Assembly: GCA_035041965.1 (NCBI GenBank)
Contig: JAPYMA010003060.1
Span: 85,831 to 149,830, forward strand
From: Anisakis pegreffii
Lineage: Eukaryota; Nematoda; Chromadorea; Rhabditida; Anisakidae
Direction: 5' to 3'
DNA length: 64,000 nucleotides
Shown here: piece by piece, positions 33,801 through 47,578 of the stretch
Position numbering within the stretch: position 1 is the first letter of the stretch
Layout: every line of letters begins with the position of its first letter
Made by a program: the position numbers and the translations under genes
Notes under the pieces: generated by a model
Told to the model about the DNA's origin: nothing
The model's input: the letters and a program-made list of their open reading frames with translations, nothing else
Databases searched by the model: none

Positions 33801-36800
33801 ATTACATTGTATGATGTGAATTAGGTTGGTTGTAAAGTATGAACTGAGACTATTCAAAAAACGAACGTTTTACCACCGAACCAAATTCTTGTTGATGCAG
33901 CATCTTTCATCTTCTTACCGAGATAATGCAACTTCTTCATGTATTCTGAGCCTACATCTGAAACAAAAATGAACCTCATTCAAGTGCTCTGAATAACTGA
34001 ATTCTGTTGGATACTTACTGTTGGCTAGCAAAAATAATTGGAAGCAGAATGAAATTCGATTACTTGTACTGAGACAAACCTATTGCAATAGTTGTTATGG
34101 CAAGACCAACACACACATAAATGAACGTTATAGGTAGAAATGCTACCCTAAAATTGTTTCACATCATCATCACATGAACGCAGCTGTTTGTGAATAACGA
34201 AATTTGCGTGAATTCGTGCCTTGAGAGAATTCAAATAATTCAATCATCTTGTGAAATTTTTTTTCAAAATTTCCACGAATATGATTAATTCCTCACAATA
34301 GGCAGAATTGCCAGCTGATCGAAAAGCGGAATGTGAAATCGTACCGACGATGATTAATGTTAACATTTAATTCAAATGATGCTGATGATGACTATAGAGG
34401 ATGCCTCGAAGATGATATTTACAAAGCACTTAAATGACAGAATAAGTGAACAACCTTTGAGGCACTAACTGACCAAAGTCAATCGCGGTTAAGCACAAAA
34501 AGTTGAAGTAAAGCCCATTGAAGAAATCAATCTGAAATCAACGAATCGTCACAGTGGCTGCCACTTATGTCGCTGGCAATCACTTTCATCTAACTGTGAA
34601 ATTCATTGCTTATCACATGATTGGCAGCAATTTCACTGACAATGAGCAGAATGGAAAGTTTGCGCAGTTTCATGACTCAGACACATTCCTCTTTCTCTCT
34701 TGAATTCATCCCAACGTGAGTAATAGCTCCAATTCATGACAGCGTCGTCGTTCATATGTCACGATACTCATGACTATCAAAAACGTTATCTAATCGACTA
34801 CTATCACAACATTTCTGTCGATAGCGATCTAAGGTCTCGTTTCAGTACCTCATTTGTCCAGATGAAAACTACAGTTCAATAAATCACAGGCATTTTATGA
34901 AATCATCATCACCTGTCCGTTAAGAAGAGGAAGTAGAAGAGCGCCAAAGCTAACGTAGAGAAGGAATGCAATCAGTAATGCCAGAGAGGTTAACTCAATC
35001 GATGATTCCGAGTCATCTCCTTTAGCCTTTGAGCGTCTTCTTCGATCTCTGTACTGCTCAACCTAGAAATTGATTTAATTGAGCCGTATTTGTGTGCACA
35101 CCCCTCCATTTGTGGGGATTGTTAGTGATACCTTCATGTGTTAAACTCCCAAGAAAGAATAAGCAACGTCCAGTCAATGAGCCACTGACTACGGTCAATT
35201 ATTGCCGGAATGTGTTTCGTGTTTTGAAAATTTGAGTTTTTAGATCGACCGTGATAAAATCGTACCGAATAGTTGGCAACAGTCTCCTAACAACATAGGG
35301 TTTTGAAGTGAAGTACTCATGTGTACTATTTGTATTCCACCAATGTATTGGAATTGGAGCTTGATAAGTGAGAGAGCATACGAAGGTATATTTAGGATGA
35401 TATCGTTTACCTTGATACGTGAGTTTTTCGCAAATTGATTCAAATATTGCCCAACATTGGCGATGATGATCATTGTAATTGGAATACCACAAATACCGTA
35501 AACTATGCAGAACATGCGACCTGCATGTGTTATGGGTGCAATGCGATTGTATCCTGAAAGAAGTGGACATGTTTCCGGTGATTATTCGACGAATCTGATG
35601 AAAATGTGCGATAAATGAGGACACGAATGCATCGCTCAATAACTAATTAGAACACAATTTTGATACTGTCACCTCGGTATTTTCAGAAGGTATTTTCAGA
35701 AATACATCCCCATAACGAATTTACATTTACTTTTAAGCAACTACGATAGTTGTCTTTCATTCATGTTTATTCATTTATTCTGTTACCATGGGAGTTAAAA
35801 GACTTACTTAAACGTAGTGAATTTTGTTGTTCTGGGCTGATGGTGTAGTAGCACATCTCATATGTAAGATAAGTGTTCATGATAAAATTGTGATTCTTGA
35901 ATCTGAGAATTCGCCGATATGTTTGGGCGCATTCGTGTGAGTGGGATACAGCACATTAACTACTCATCAACTATGCATTTTCTCATCTTTCAACGGATGC
36001 TAACAATTACATATTGCATTGCATTTGCGAATGGTAGTTTACTGGCAAAAAGCATCTTGAATGCATGATTCTTATGTAATATCAACGACTATTATTACCA
36101 TGCCATTAAACTCGTAAACTGTGACGCAATTATTCAGTGAGGAAGACGCTTTTGAGTATTCAAACTCGAAGTAGCGTCGAACATTAGAGCGTATCTTCAC
36201 ATCATTAATTCATCATCAGCCGTACACCAATAATGACTCTCTTTTTTAAGAAATTGAGAGCGACTTCAAACGTTGGAGTACTGAGATTCTGATGTGTAGT
36301 AAATCAAATATCGAATGAAGCGATAAAAATCGTAACTATTTGGACACTTTTCCCGATAAAATGCTCGAAACACGTCAGTGGTACGGTGCTGATATGAGAA
36401 ACCTAATAGACTGAATCACATGGTTACAGTTCATAGTATTAGCAATGAAGTTCGATTGGTGTGTGTTTGATGCGAGAAATCGAATGAAATTCATCAGTAA
36501 TTCTTGCGCTCAATCTCAAGTTCATGCTCGAATTGAAAAAGAACATCTAATATAATGAGGTGGTCAGGACATTCCTATGACAAGCAACGATAAAGACTAG
36601 AAAGCATACCAAGAGTGGTCACAATACCAAAACCATACAGAGTCGACGTCACATAACTCCATTCCGTTCGCTCATCAGCCTCTTTCTTCCAGCATTCCAT
36701 CACGCTAGTTGCTGTCACGTTTGCATCCTTTTCAGAATGAGTCAATATCTGCAGATTATTTACTTATTTCGTGATCGACTGAAATTTTTTGAACCTGCAG

Positions 36801-39778
36801 CAGACTGAGCATAAATGCTTGGAATTTAAAAATCGACCTTTATATTTACACTTGTTTTCTGTAGTATTCAAGAATGGAGGTTGACTGAGTTTTTTAGACT
36901 AGCAACTGAATTAGCCTTCGACATACATTGTTAAAAAATTTATGATTAACTCTGTTCTGTTGGGTCAATTATCAAGATTTGGGAAATATATTATCACTGT
37001 GATTGTGGCCTGGTGAGCCGAAACGTTGCAGCTTGTTAATAAGCATTTTAAGATGGCACCACGAATGCTTATTGGTAACTTAATCTCAGAACTTAATTGA
37101 CGTTTGTCTTAGAATTAGTAACCCCAATGCCTTGCATCAAATATTCAAGATTGGTCTTTCATTTTCTCGACAATCAAATGAATAAATTCTCATCAAAATT
37201 ACAGCACTGAGCGTACATGAAAACTCGAAACAATGTTCCGGTAGATGATATGAAATAACCGAATAAAAGAGTTGCATCTGAATCGTACTCCTCTTCAGTG
37301 TGCATCAAACGCTGACGTGGCAGTTTCAAGCTATTTTGTTTTACAGCAGCCTCTCTTATATGTACTCGAAAACAAACAAACTCAATTCCAATCTTTTTTT
37401 TTCGCAAGCCATTCATTTTCATTCTATAGCAACTAAGCGCCTCATCAAATTGCTGCTCCAAATTCATTTGTTGTTTATGTCGAATGCACGAGACTGTACT
37501 CATTATGGTAGGATTAGCTTCACCCACTCACTTTGGTGACTTGTAGTCAATAAAGGATCGGATAGCATTTTCAGTGAATGGGTAAGATCAAAATCAAATT
37601 ACTCCGAACCGTTTGATTCAAAGGAAATGAAATGAGAACAGTGGATAAGCAAACGCATATTTCGAAAATTCCATGCTGGTATAATTTGCCATTTCAATCC
37701 CCTCAGAAAACTAATGTGGTATTCAATAAAATACTTATTTTCATGTCCAAACAAATGCATTTAAAGGATCAGTGTAGCGTCTCAGGTTTTATGCAACAGA
37801 CAGTAAATAATGCATCTAACTTATGGGTTGCTCGCAAAGCAGGTAATACAAAAAGAAAGTAATAGCACGCTACAAATGCGTTATCTATCAATCGTTCATC
37901 ATAATCGCTTTGTGATTTGCAATAAGCAATAAAACATTGCTTTAACAATAAAATCACTTTGTTCAGCACGAGTAATGCTTTTCGAGAAACAATTAACTTC
38001 ACGATCATGAATGGCCGCGAAGTGATGTGGATACTAACGTGAAGCACTCTAGCATTTCGCATTCAAACAACTAATGCGGCTTCATTGGATAACTAATCAC
38101 GTTGAGTGGCGTCATATTATGGAATTATTTTTCAATTACAGCAAATGTGGAAAACCGGAAATAGTTTAATGTGCTAATACGTGCAGTGCATTTTGTTGAT
38201 TCGAAGATCGCATTGAATAAAGGCGGATATGAGAGTAGCAAAATTAAACACGATCGAGACGCGTTCATTTGGAATGCACGATGATGCCAACAGCCGTTCA
38301 GTTAAAAGAAAGTGGAAAACCTCATGAGATCTCATCACTGCTTAGACAATATGTCTCATAACTCAACCAGACAAAATGTTTATGCCTCAGAACTATTGGA
38401 AAATACTCAGAAACGATGTTATTATTTATGACATTTTTTTCAGGCAAACTTTCATGCATCAACGAATGTAAAAGTCTGAGTGCACAATGTGTTGCTCGGC
38501 CTAGAATTACTCCTGGGAACGAAATCGGCTTAGGAAATGAAAATTTCGCGATTGAAACATATCTCACATGGAACCTATTTACCGAAACTATCGTTCTGTG
38601 TGCTCTCAGAATTTATTACTGATTGATGCAAGATGATCTGAAAATTGAGCAAAAGTAAGTGAGGGGATTCGCCAGCATACAACCACGCTAAGTAACTCAA
38701 TCGCCATTACGACCTTGTTTTCATCCACAATCCATTTTTGGTAATCTACAAAATCTTCTTGCTTACTACACATTCGTATTTGAGTATTAAGCAGTTCATT
38801 TGTAGTGCTTTTCCACGCTATTTTGTCTAATATCATTCATCAGCAATCAAGGTGACGCATGAATATATAAATTCTCATAGACTCAGTCCTCTTCAAGAAT
38901 TTCTCATTTTCATACTGTTGCTGTTACGTGCGAAATGTTTTTCGTGCGCAAGAATAGGTAACAAGAAAGCAAGTGATCGATAAATAAAGAATGATCAGAG
39001 CTCAGTAGTGAGCCACGATTAAGTCTTCAAAGTCAGGCATGATGTTCGCCGACATAACATTGATGATATTTGTTACTCACGGTGAATATTTGAAAGGAGA
39101 GAAGCATAATCATGAGAATGGTGGCATTGTTGCGAAAACAGTGATTCGTGGTTTAATTAGAAATTCAAACTGTTTGATATCACAAAAATATTCGAAATAG
39201 TATACCAGACTCAGCAGTTATTTGATTCATAAGTGGGGATTCATAACGATTTTGGAGCAAGAAACCGATGCATTTACTGACACTAAGCAATTTCTTCGAT
39301 ATCCTTCGACACTTCTTTCTAATGTGAAAACAGTTACGCTGAAGTTAATCGAATGAAATTACACAAAAGCGATCAACGACAATATTGTAAGAGATTGATC
39401 AAATCTCGCTACTGCTTCGTTGCATCGTATTCATTGACAATCCTTTCAAGTAATCTTGTTCACAATCTCTCATCAGTAGTCATCAGATTATCGTTAGGCT
39501 GGCATGCCTATCAAGTTGTGGTAGTAGCATGTGATATGGTAGTAGTGATTGTATGTTCATAAATGAAATGAACTCACCTGAAGGACACAATTTCTTCTTT
39601 TTTCGTATTCGTCATTCTCTTGTCTCACAAGAGCTTCAGCTTCAAGTTTATTGAAGACGAGACCGCCGAAGAATGCGTAGAGAAGAACGAGTATAAGTAA
39701 CGAGCAGTGGAGAGTAAACGGTTTGGCTTTCTGGAATTTTGTACTTATGGGATAAGCATTTTGCAAGATGGTAATCAT
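30818..39778 (-). CDS. TWK-family two-pore potassium channel with unusual filter motifs, 628 residues
   Basis: A K2P channel that carries background K+ current across the plasma membrane. Minus-strand exons: 39778-39578, 36748-36610, 35553-35411, 35062-34913, 34531-34455, 34147-34080, 33957-33874, 33588-33485, 32983-32769, 32618-32501, 32286-32200, 31808-31583, 31092-30818; 1887 bases, all phases agree. Order: M1 (about 22-42), pore 1 with VTTLGYNRIAP (110-120), M2 (128-151), basic linker, M3 (185-208), pore 2 with LTAIDFGQLVP (225-235), M4 (238-259), then the conserved nematode tail YMKKLHYLGKK, IWFGG and FIDEMDLDNVVERVIAI. The tail is long and rich in Ser, Pro and acidic residues. The usual GYG of filter 1 is GYN, and the usual TIGFG of filter 2 is AIDFG. 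The start ATG lies 16 bases after a TGTTCAG acceptor. Exon 8 begins at a weak acceptor (GAAAG). Intron 1 is 2.8 kb. Whether the pore conducts, and with what selectivity, is open. Confidence 0.88.
31364..31397. repeat. Dispersed repeat, copy 1 (TAG-GATGGCA-TCGAACG)
   Basis: A sequence starting TTAGAGATGGCAATCGAACG lies in the last intron of the channel gene. It resembles the start of a second sequence at 32069 in another intron of the same gene and same orientation. After it the DNA is rich in TCGG and CCGA words. Confidence 0.5.
32069..32101. repeat. Dispersed repeat, copy 2 (TAG-GATGGCA-TCGAACG)
   Basis: CTAGTGATGGCATTCGAACG matches the copy at 31364 in 17 of 20 positions and is likewise followed by words such as TTCGATC and ACCGAAT. 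It may mark the shared end of a short interspersed element. Confidence 0.5.
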
Positions 39779-42700
39779 AGTTGATAAAGAGTAGCTGAAC
39801 AGAAATCAGCAACTTAGACCATACCAGATGCAGCCAGCATCAATACTACATTTCTACTCTTTTCAAGCCTAACTCCATAGGAACATGATATCACTATGAA
39901 TGCTATTCAAACATTTTTCAACACCATTACTCCATCAGTGCACTACGGCTAGTGCTACGTTCTATTAGACACCTATAGCAGCACTCAATACGATTGCAAC
40001 GAGTGATAGATACATCACAGGCAGTCACAATCCAGATAAACAATTACCCGACCATAGCAATATTACCCAATTATCTTAATAAGACCCTTTGACGGATCGT
40101 TCGACAGATTACCGACATTCCACTTCGGTTTGATGTTCTTTCTTTTTATTTTCATTCCCCGTGCTTACTTTGATTTCAGTTTCAAGGCAGAATGTTTCTT
40201 GCAAAGCGAACATCACCAAACTGATTAAGTTTCAATGTGACGGTTTGAAGATGTACACAATATTGAGATGATGATGAGTATTTCATTGGATAGGAATCGA
40301 ATGAAACGAACATAAATAAAATAAGCGCATCAGATGTATTGGACATATTAAGCCCGCAGGGATGTTACCACGGAATGAGATGAGGTCGTCCAAATGCACC
40401 AGTGCAATTGCACGATGATATTGATACTGGCGGTTTCATAAGTTCGATGCTTTTAGAAGGGAGTCTGAGACTGATTTAGAGACTAATTGATGCTGATTTG
40501 CAAAGCGCACATTTTGCAAATAAGAAGTCATCAAATAACTTTTAAAAAGCACACAAGCAAAGACGAACCGTAAAGAAACTGTGTTGTGCGCATTTCGATT
40601 CAAGAACGCTTACGCTAGTTGCCAGTGTTGAAAACATTTTTGGAAGTAGCTGCGTTGGATTAGTTCTAATAGCAGGATAAATTCAAACATTAAAAGCATC
40701 AAACCGCGCTCCGCCCATTTCTTGAGGATTTCGTCGGAAGTTATCATTTTGTCTTTTTCATTTTGTTTTTCCTACAAAATTGCTCGTATATCCAGTGAAC
40801 ATAGAAGTAAAATGAATTGACGTGTACATTCGAAGCAAACTGTTAGTACAGTTACAAATTCACATCTAATTGCTACTCATACATTAAAGTCGTCACATGG
40901 AATATTTTGACTGTAGTGAAATTGACTGGTGCGTGACGTTTGGGAAAAAAATTCTTTGATTCGTGTGGTAATGAATGACGTGTAACAAAACTGACAGCTG
41001 TAGCTCATTACTGGTCGTTGCAAGGATCAAAAAGTTTTTCTTTTTCAAGAAGCATCGAACATATCTATGGCCAATTCGGAGGAAAAGTTCACACCTTCAC
41101 CAGAGATACTGGGAATGTTTCCTTCTTAAAAAATTTTTAAGCGGCTATATTCATTTCGATTCTTCCATCACAAATCGCAAACAATCCTTAACGGTGACGG
41201 AATAAAAACTTTTTGATGTTTGGATTTCATCTGAGAAATATTCCAACTTAAAATTTCGTGTCAAATTAAACGTATTGATCAAATCACCAAGCTTTAGAGG
41301 CGTTTCTAGAGGAATTTTACAAATGACATTTTGCAAAAGGCGTTGGGAAATGTTAAGCAACGTCCAAATTTCGAAACGTTTTTATTCTGTTGCCATTGAG
41401 GATCGTCAGCGACGTGGGATGAAAGAATGAAAAGAATGTGGAAAGTAGCTACACGCATAAAGTAATATCTCCAAATTTAGCCAGTTTTCCCGCTGATTGA
41501 AAATATCCAATTCTCAATTTCTCACGGCTGAAAAGAGCACGTCAGTTAGTGGATAATCAGAAATATTCCAAAAATTCATGCTTACGATCACCATTTTCGG
41601 TGTCCTCCGGAATGATTAATAGATATCTGAAAATACATATTTCTTTGTAAAATTTTGGTGAGCGCTGCCATGCTGAGAGCGATTGATTCTGATAGTTGGA
41701 GCATTTATACGAGAGTTCGAATAGTTACGAATAAAGAGGCGTAATGTGAATCATTTGCATCTTTAACGTAAAAAAAATAGACGATGTATTGGTTTGCGTG
41801 AACGTTCGCTGCATTAATTTCACGCTTACTGCGCACAGCAAATTTGCTTCAGTTAGGCTGAACGCGTAGGATGTAGCAGAAAAGTTATTGGAGAGAACGA
41901 AAAATTGAAATGTGAATGAAAATTTGAGAGAAGAGAAGATGAGCGGATTGCGGGCAAGAAGGTGATTGGCGAGTTCGTTGAAGCAAGATTGTCTGAAGTG
42001 AATTGTGTATCGTCACTCGAATAATTACTTCAAGGAATCAGTGAACATCACAGTATACGATTTCACTCACTTCTCGTAATGATCATTCCACGAAAATCAC
42101 CGAAACGATGAGTTTCTCTAGAATATTCGATTCGACTCAAGTGATACTAGACTTTTTCCTCAATTCAAGTATTGTCTGCGCCAAAAAGAAATCAATTCTT
42201 CTTCGCAGCATTCTTCGTAGTTTCATTGCAGAATCATCTAAGTTTTGGTCTGTGACAAAAGTGTATAGTCCGAACAAAGTGACGCTGTTTCAACACTGAA
42301 TTGTTTGTTTCAGCTCTAATCATATGAATAATGCATTTAGATCACTACAACAATGATGCTTACGATGGAGGATGGTCGTTGAAAAAAATTTTCAGAGGCA
42401 AACACTAGTGACACTCATATGTTGATGAGTTAGTAGTTCATCAATCGACTGGAGTAAATCAAGAGAGTTGATGCTGCTTCAATGATTGCAAAGCGAATGA
42501 GAAAAACGAACCTCGAACCTCTGGAAACGATGCTGGAAAAGACGAATGAAGTATTGCACGAGTATCATCATGTTTGAACGTATTGTTGAATGACGAACTT
42601 TGTGTCTATTTATCCTATTACCATGAGCCGTTGCTAGAGTGAGTTAGTTCAATTGTTGTGAAATCATTAATAGAATTTCATGTTGAAAGAACAATCGCTG

Positions 42701-43244
42701 AATGAACAAACGATGCATGTGTATGGATGTGCGAATGAGAAAAAATAGAGTGCAACTGGTGGCTGCACAAATTAATTCTCAATTAATATTGAATACTTCC
42801 GAGCGAAACCAGCCAATAAGGAATAAATTCGCAGTGTCACAATCATCTAAATACATTTATCCTATTACTATCAGCCGTTTTCGTTCCCAAAAACCAATTT
42901 TATGAACTGATATTCACAACACACTTCAATCAATTTATTTATTGTTCACAATGGATCGGCGTACAGATGCGTACAGATTCTGAATGTTATGAGGTTCTGA
43001 ATGTTATGAATTTAGTGTTACTCGAGTTCTAATGAAAATCCATGTCACTTCTAATGAAAAAGCCGCTTTTAGCAGCCATGTATGTCACTTACAGTTTTAA
43101 ATTGCATAGAAATGGGTAACAACGTTTTAACTAGCGCTCATGCATTCTTGGTTAATAACCTTCTAAACACACTCACACGCAAAACAGCATTCTAGGGTCA
43201 ATTTTCTACAGTACTCCGAAATCAGTTGATGACAATCGAAGAAA

Positions 43245-43290
43245 AAATGTATGTCATGAATGATTCACAAAATGTATGTCATGAATGATT
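43245..43290. repeat. Direct repeat, two 21-bp copies
   Basis: AAATGTATGTCATGAATGAT plus one T occurs at 43245 and again at 43270, identical, with a period of 25 bases. The second copy is followed by AACAG. Confidence 0.85.
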
Positions 43291-45171
43291 AACAGAACAA
43301 CTTTAGAACGCATGCTCGTTGGTTTTTCATATTGTCGCTGACGCATTCTTGCTTAATACATTAATTTTCGCGTGTCGACTAGCCAGTGGAACACGGTGAG
43401 CAATTCCAGTTATGAGACAGATTCAGCATTGAACAGCTGGCTGGTTTAGTTAAGATACGGATAAATTTACCCGTACATTTTTATGAGGTTGTTGGTGTAA
43501 ACCTTGCAGTGACATCAGAAAATAAAACAACATATAATTTGGCACATTCTCACCATATTTTGGTTCCAATGTCTTAAAGAACCATATACTTTTGGTTGCA
43601 ATATATCAAGAGTTTAATTTTAGAAACAAACTGAACATCTTAAGAAAGCATTAGATAGCGTAACAGCTATCGCAATGATCAATCCTACTAGTGTGCAAGA
43701 ACATCATTCGAAGTAATCACATGGAATCAACTGACTGAACGTGCGCTTTATGAGCGATCAATGATTTATATCCACTCTGGATTACCCATATGGACTTACG
43801 TTCAGAAATAATTTGAGCGGTAGTCCAAATGCTTCGAGGGTTCCCAATGTTTTTTCACTAAACTGGATGTGGAAGTTTTGTTTTCGGGAGTTCGCTCCTG
43901 CAAGACTCTCTCCCGGAATCTTCACACACTGGAGGTTCGTCTTCATATACAATTCCCGCTCAGAGCTTGCATTTCATGCAAAATGCTCCAAGATGAGACT
44001 TGTAGCAGCAAAAGTTTGAACTAGCGGAAGGAGACCTCCGTAAGCCTGCTCATCTACTTAATGGAAGCATCTCATAACTTATTCCCACAAACGTCACTGA
44101 AAAAGCAATTCTGCAGAAACAATTTCACATTGAATGCTCAAATTGCGGTTATTCGTTAGTGCGTTTGCAGTGTTTTTGAATAATAAATCACAATGTTAAC
44201 TTCCTCGTGCGTTTAACAATCGATCATTCAAACGAAGTGTACTGAATTATTTCAAAGAGCAAAACAATACGAAACACTTACCTAAATGATAATCAATTGC
44301 ATAAAAGAGGATAAAACCAATCATTTAGAACATTATCAAAAGCATCAACTTTTTACGTTCCTCAACATTTTCACTCCAATCAATTTAACGGAATATCTGT
44401 GCGCCAATCGGAAACAAATTACAGCACTTACGCTAAGAATCGCTTCTAAAATATTTTTCAGTATAAATAGCACTCATGACGACTGAATAAGGAGAAGATG
44501 TTGCGTGGGCAAGTAGGCTTGGTCTCGTAAAAATGATGAACTCATGAAAATCAACCAAAGCCGCTAGGAGATTGCGTTGAATTCAGAAGATTCGTTGGGG
44601 ATGTTAGCCATTGTACCAGTGCATTCAAAACTGACAACATTTAAAACTGAAGAGTTGTCTTCCACAAAGAGCAATTTATCATCTCTCACAGAATTCTCAT
44701 GAAAAAAAGGTCCCAAAAGTGGCTTCAATTTTTTGAAATTCTTTGAACACACATCATTGTAAAAACTGTGCATGATGAAGCTACATCACCAATATGCGAA
44801 TGCGATGAGTTATTAAGAAATTCAATTGCCCAACGCTTGCTCTCACACAAATATCGTTCCACCAGCTACCTGTGGACGGCTCGGCACACTCACAATTAAT
44901 AATGACTTAAAACTGAGAATCCATCCATAACGTAACACACATCTGAACACCCATAAATTAACTGAACACCAACAAATGACACAACGATAGTCACCATGAA
45001 TCATGTTTTCACCAGATGAGAAAATTATTAACAACACCGAATTGCATCAACCGGTCATCACCATTCAAGCAGTCATTAATCATATTGAATTTTAAGCATT
45101 CCGATTCCTTTGCAAAAATCGATTTTCGGTTTTTTTTAACGCCTAATATTTTTTTGTAAGAATATTAAGAA

Positions 45172-45248
45172 AGCTTCATAATTGAAAAATAAGAATAAGC
45201 TTCATAATTGAATGAGAAACGCTGAATAAGAAAAGCTTCATAATTGAA
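45172..45248. repeat. Three copies of AGCTTCATAATTGAA
   Basis: The 15-base word occurs exactly at 45172, 45198 and 45234, with A-rich spacers of unequal length (11 and 21 bases). It is an irregular minisatellite. Confidence 0.85.
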
Positions 45249-47578
45249 AAAACATCTTAAAAACAACTATTATCGTTATCAGTTTTATACTCATATTATC
45301 AGTTTACAAGAGGATCATAAGTCGGCAATAAATTGAACCAGCAGAACCGAAACAACTATGTCATAAACAGCTGAAACCATGAGTGCATTCAGTAAAGTGT
45401 TAGCATCAAGTAAAGTTACCGAAACAATTGACAATGTTCTCCTTTCAAACCGGTTGCTTGCTTGTTAAGCTCGGTGAGGCGCCTTTCTTATTGGTCTTTC
45501 TCGGAAATACCCTCATAGTTGATTTTTTAACTTGAAAAACATATCTGCATTGATTTGGCCTACAAATATATTTGCATCGATTTGGCCATGTATCCAGTGG
45601 TTTGAAGTCCAGTGGTATAGCAATCGTTTTTGAATCGTGAAACCAACTTTTTAGCTAAGTCTGTCAAAACAGAAATGTTTCGCTTTTGACGAACATTGCA
45701 ATGGACCTTTCAACTGTGACAGAAACCTATTTTGAAGGCAATTGAATGCCACTCCAAGAAACTGAAAAAATAATGATAACATCTAGTTCAGTGCTCAGTC
45801 TGGCACATCCGAATTGTTCGATCTACTCCACTTTTCGTTTCATTGTAGTGCTGAATGATCACTAGGTTTTTCGCTTCGTTTCTGAATGTTTGCACCATCA
45901 CTCAGAATTATCATTGCTTTGTTTTTCTGGGTACATCTTTGACATGGTGATTTGACAGCCGAAACCGAATTCGCAATCCGATGCTGTTTTGTGATGAAAG
46001 ACACTCCTCGTGTTCCATTTTTCATCTGTTTCACCAGACGTTTTATCGATTCAACTGAACGGCTCTTATCCGGTATAAAGTATCTATCTCAATCATTGTC
46101 ATCACATATACATCCTTCAAAAAACAATAGGGTATCAATGGGACGGTATTACAGTAAAGTTGAGTGAAGAAATAACATTTGTTCGTTTGATTCTACGTTT
46201 ATTTGATCTAACACCTGATTACTAAATTTTTCATCAAATTGCAGCCATGTGCAATTAATTTTTCAGTGAAAGTCACGTGTACTTGTCTTAAGAGCGTGTT
46301 TTACGACACGCAATCTTCAAAATGTCTCATTTTTGATTAGGATGCATCGAGGTGGAATGATATCATTGTTTGTGAGCTTTTTTGATTGTCGCTTGCCAGG
46401 GGTGTAACAAGCAAGTGATTCAAACAATCACGAAACTCAGTGAAGAAGAATTCATGCTCCCATGATCTGCTGAAATTGTGGTTTTTTCCGTCAAGTTTTC
46501 GCCTCCTGGATCTATTTGTGCTTGTTAGAGCCACCTTTAAAATTTGATTTATGCCTCACAGGGATGCAATTTTCGAATATTGCAAAAGATCTGAATTATA
46601 TTCAAATCTATAGCGAGTGAAATACGAGCTCATTGAGCATTAATGTAAACTAGCTCAATGTTCTGGACGTACTTATGAGCTTGCAACAAAGTACGTTCGA
46701 TGCCAATCTGCTAACTGAATCTTAACATGAAAAGTCATAACACGAAAACTATCATATTTTGTAAAAACCTGAATAGCAAATGGCAGTTCAACTACTATTC
46801 GATACACTTAAAAATGTCTTGCCAATTTCTCCTCCCCGCAACGATAATGATCTGCAGCGAATATCATAGTAAATTACTCCCGATCCTCTATCATTGTTTT
46901 GGTCACTTACTTGCATCTGACGCTATAACATTGCGCAAAAAACTTAATTTTTCTAACACAAATTTTCGGACAGTGGCTACATGGTCAAGAGCAAGAAAAG
47001 CATTCGCAAGAGCTGTTTTTTCTCGTTGATAACGAAAACGAATTCCCATTCTCATAGAGACGTTAGCATTCGAATTTCGAGTGAAAATTCACACATTTTA
47101 ATGGAAAAATGCATAAAATTGAACTTCGAACGAAGCGGTAACAAAAAAACTTGTAACAAAATGTTTTCTACTGCCAAACCACGGGCACCACATAAGTGTT
47201 GCTCAATATGCTAGCAGTCACAGTTGAACAATATACATTCACAAATGTACATGATTTTATTCGTGAGAAAGTTTCAGTTGGAATTCAAGGAAAGTTGATG
47301 TTAAAGTATTTAATGTATGAAGTGGTGCACTTCATATCTCAAAAGCTGATACTCTTATTAGGATAATTTTTTGTTGAAGAGTGCAGTTATTAAAATTCTG
47401 AAATATAATGAGCACGAGGTAAGTCACGCCAATCTGCTGCTTGAATATCAAGAAGTGTTAGATGAACGGTGATCTATGGTAGATTAAGAACGCAGTGAAA
47501 AACGATCAACATTCAACGCAACAATAAAACACAGGAATCCACTTTGTACCTCACTGACAGCAAGCAGAAAACCTGGTG

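Noticed and set aside
35199..35639. 146-codon minus-strand frame
   Set aside because: It overlaps the channel exon 35411-35553 in another frame; the channel frame carries the family motifs.
38606..38836. Minus-strand frame as a channel exon in intron 1
   Set aside because: Exons 39578 and 36748 join directly in phase 0 and give a continuous M1-to-pore segment; the frame shows no family match.
39150..39175. Possible spliced-leader gene (GGTTTAATTA)
   Set aside because: Only the first ten bases resemble SL1; the following bases, the donor and the Sm-site arrangement do not fit.
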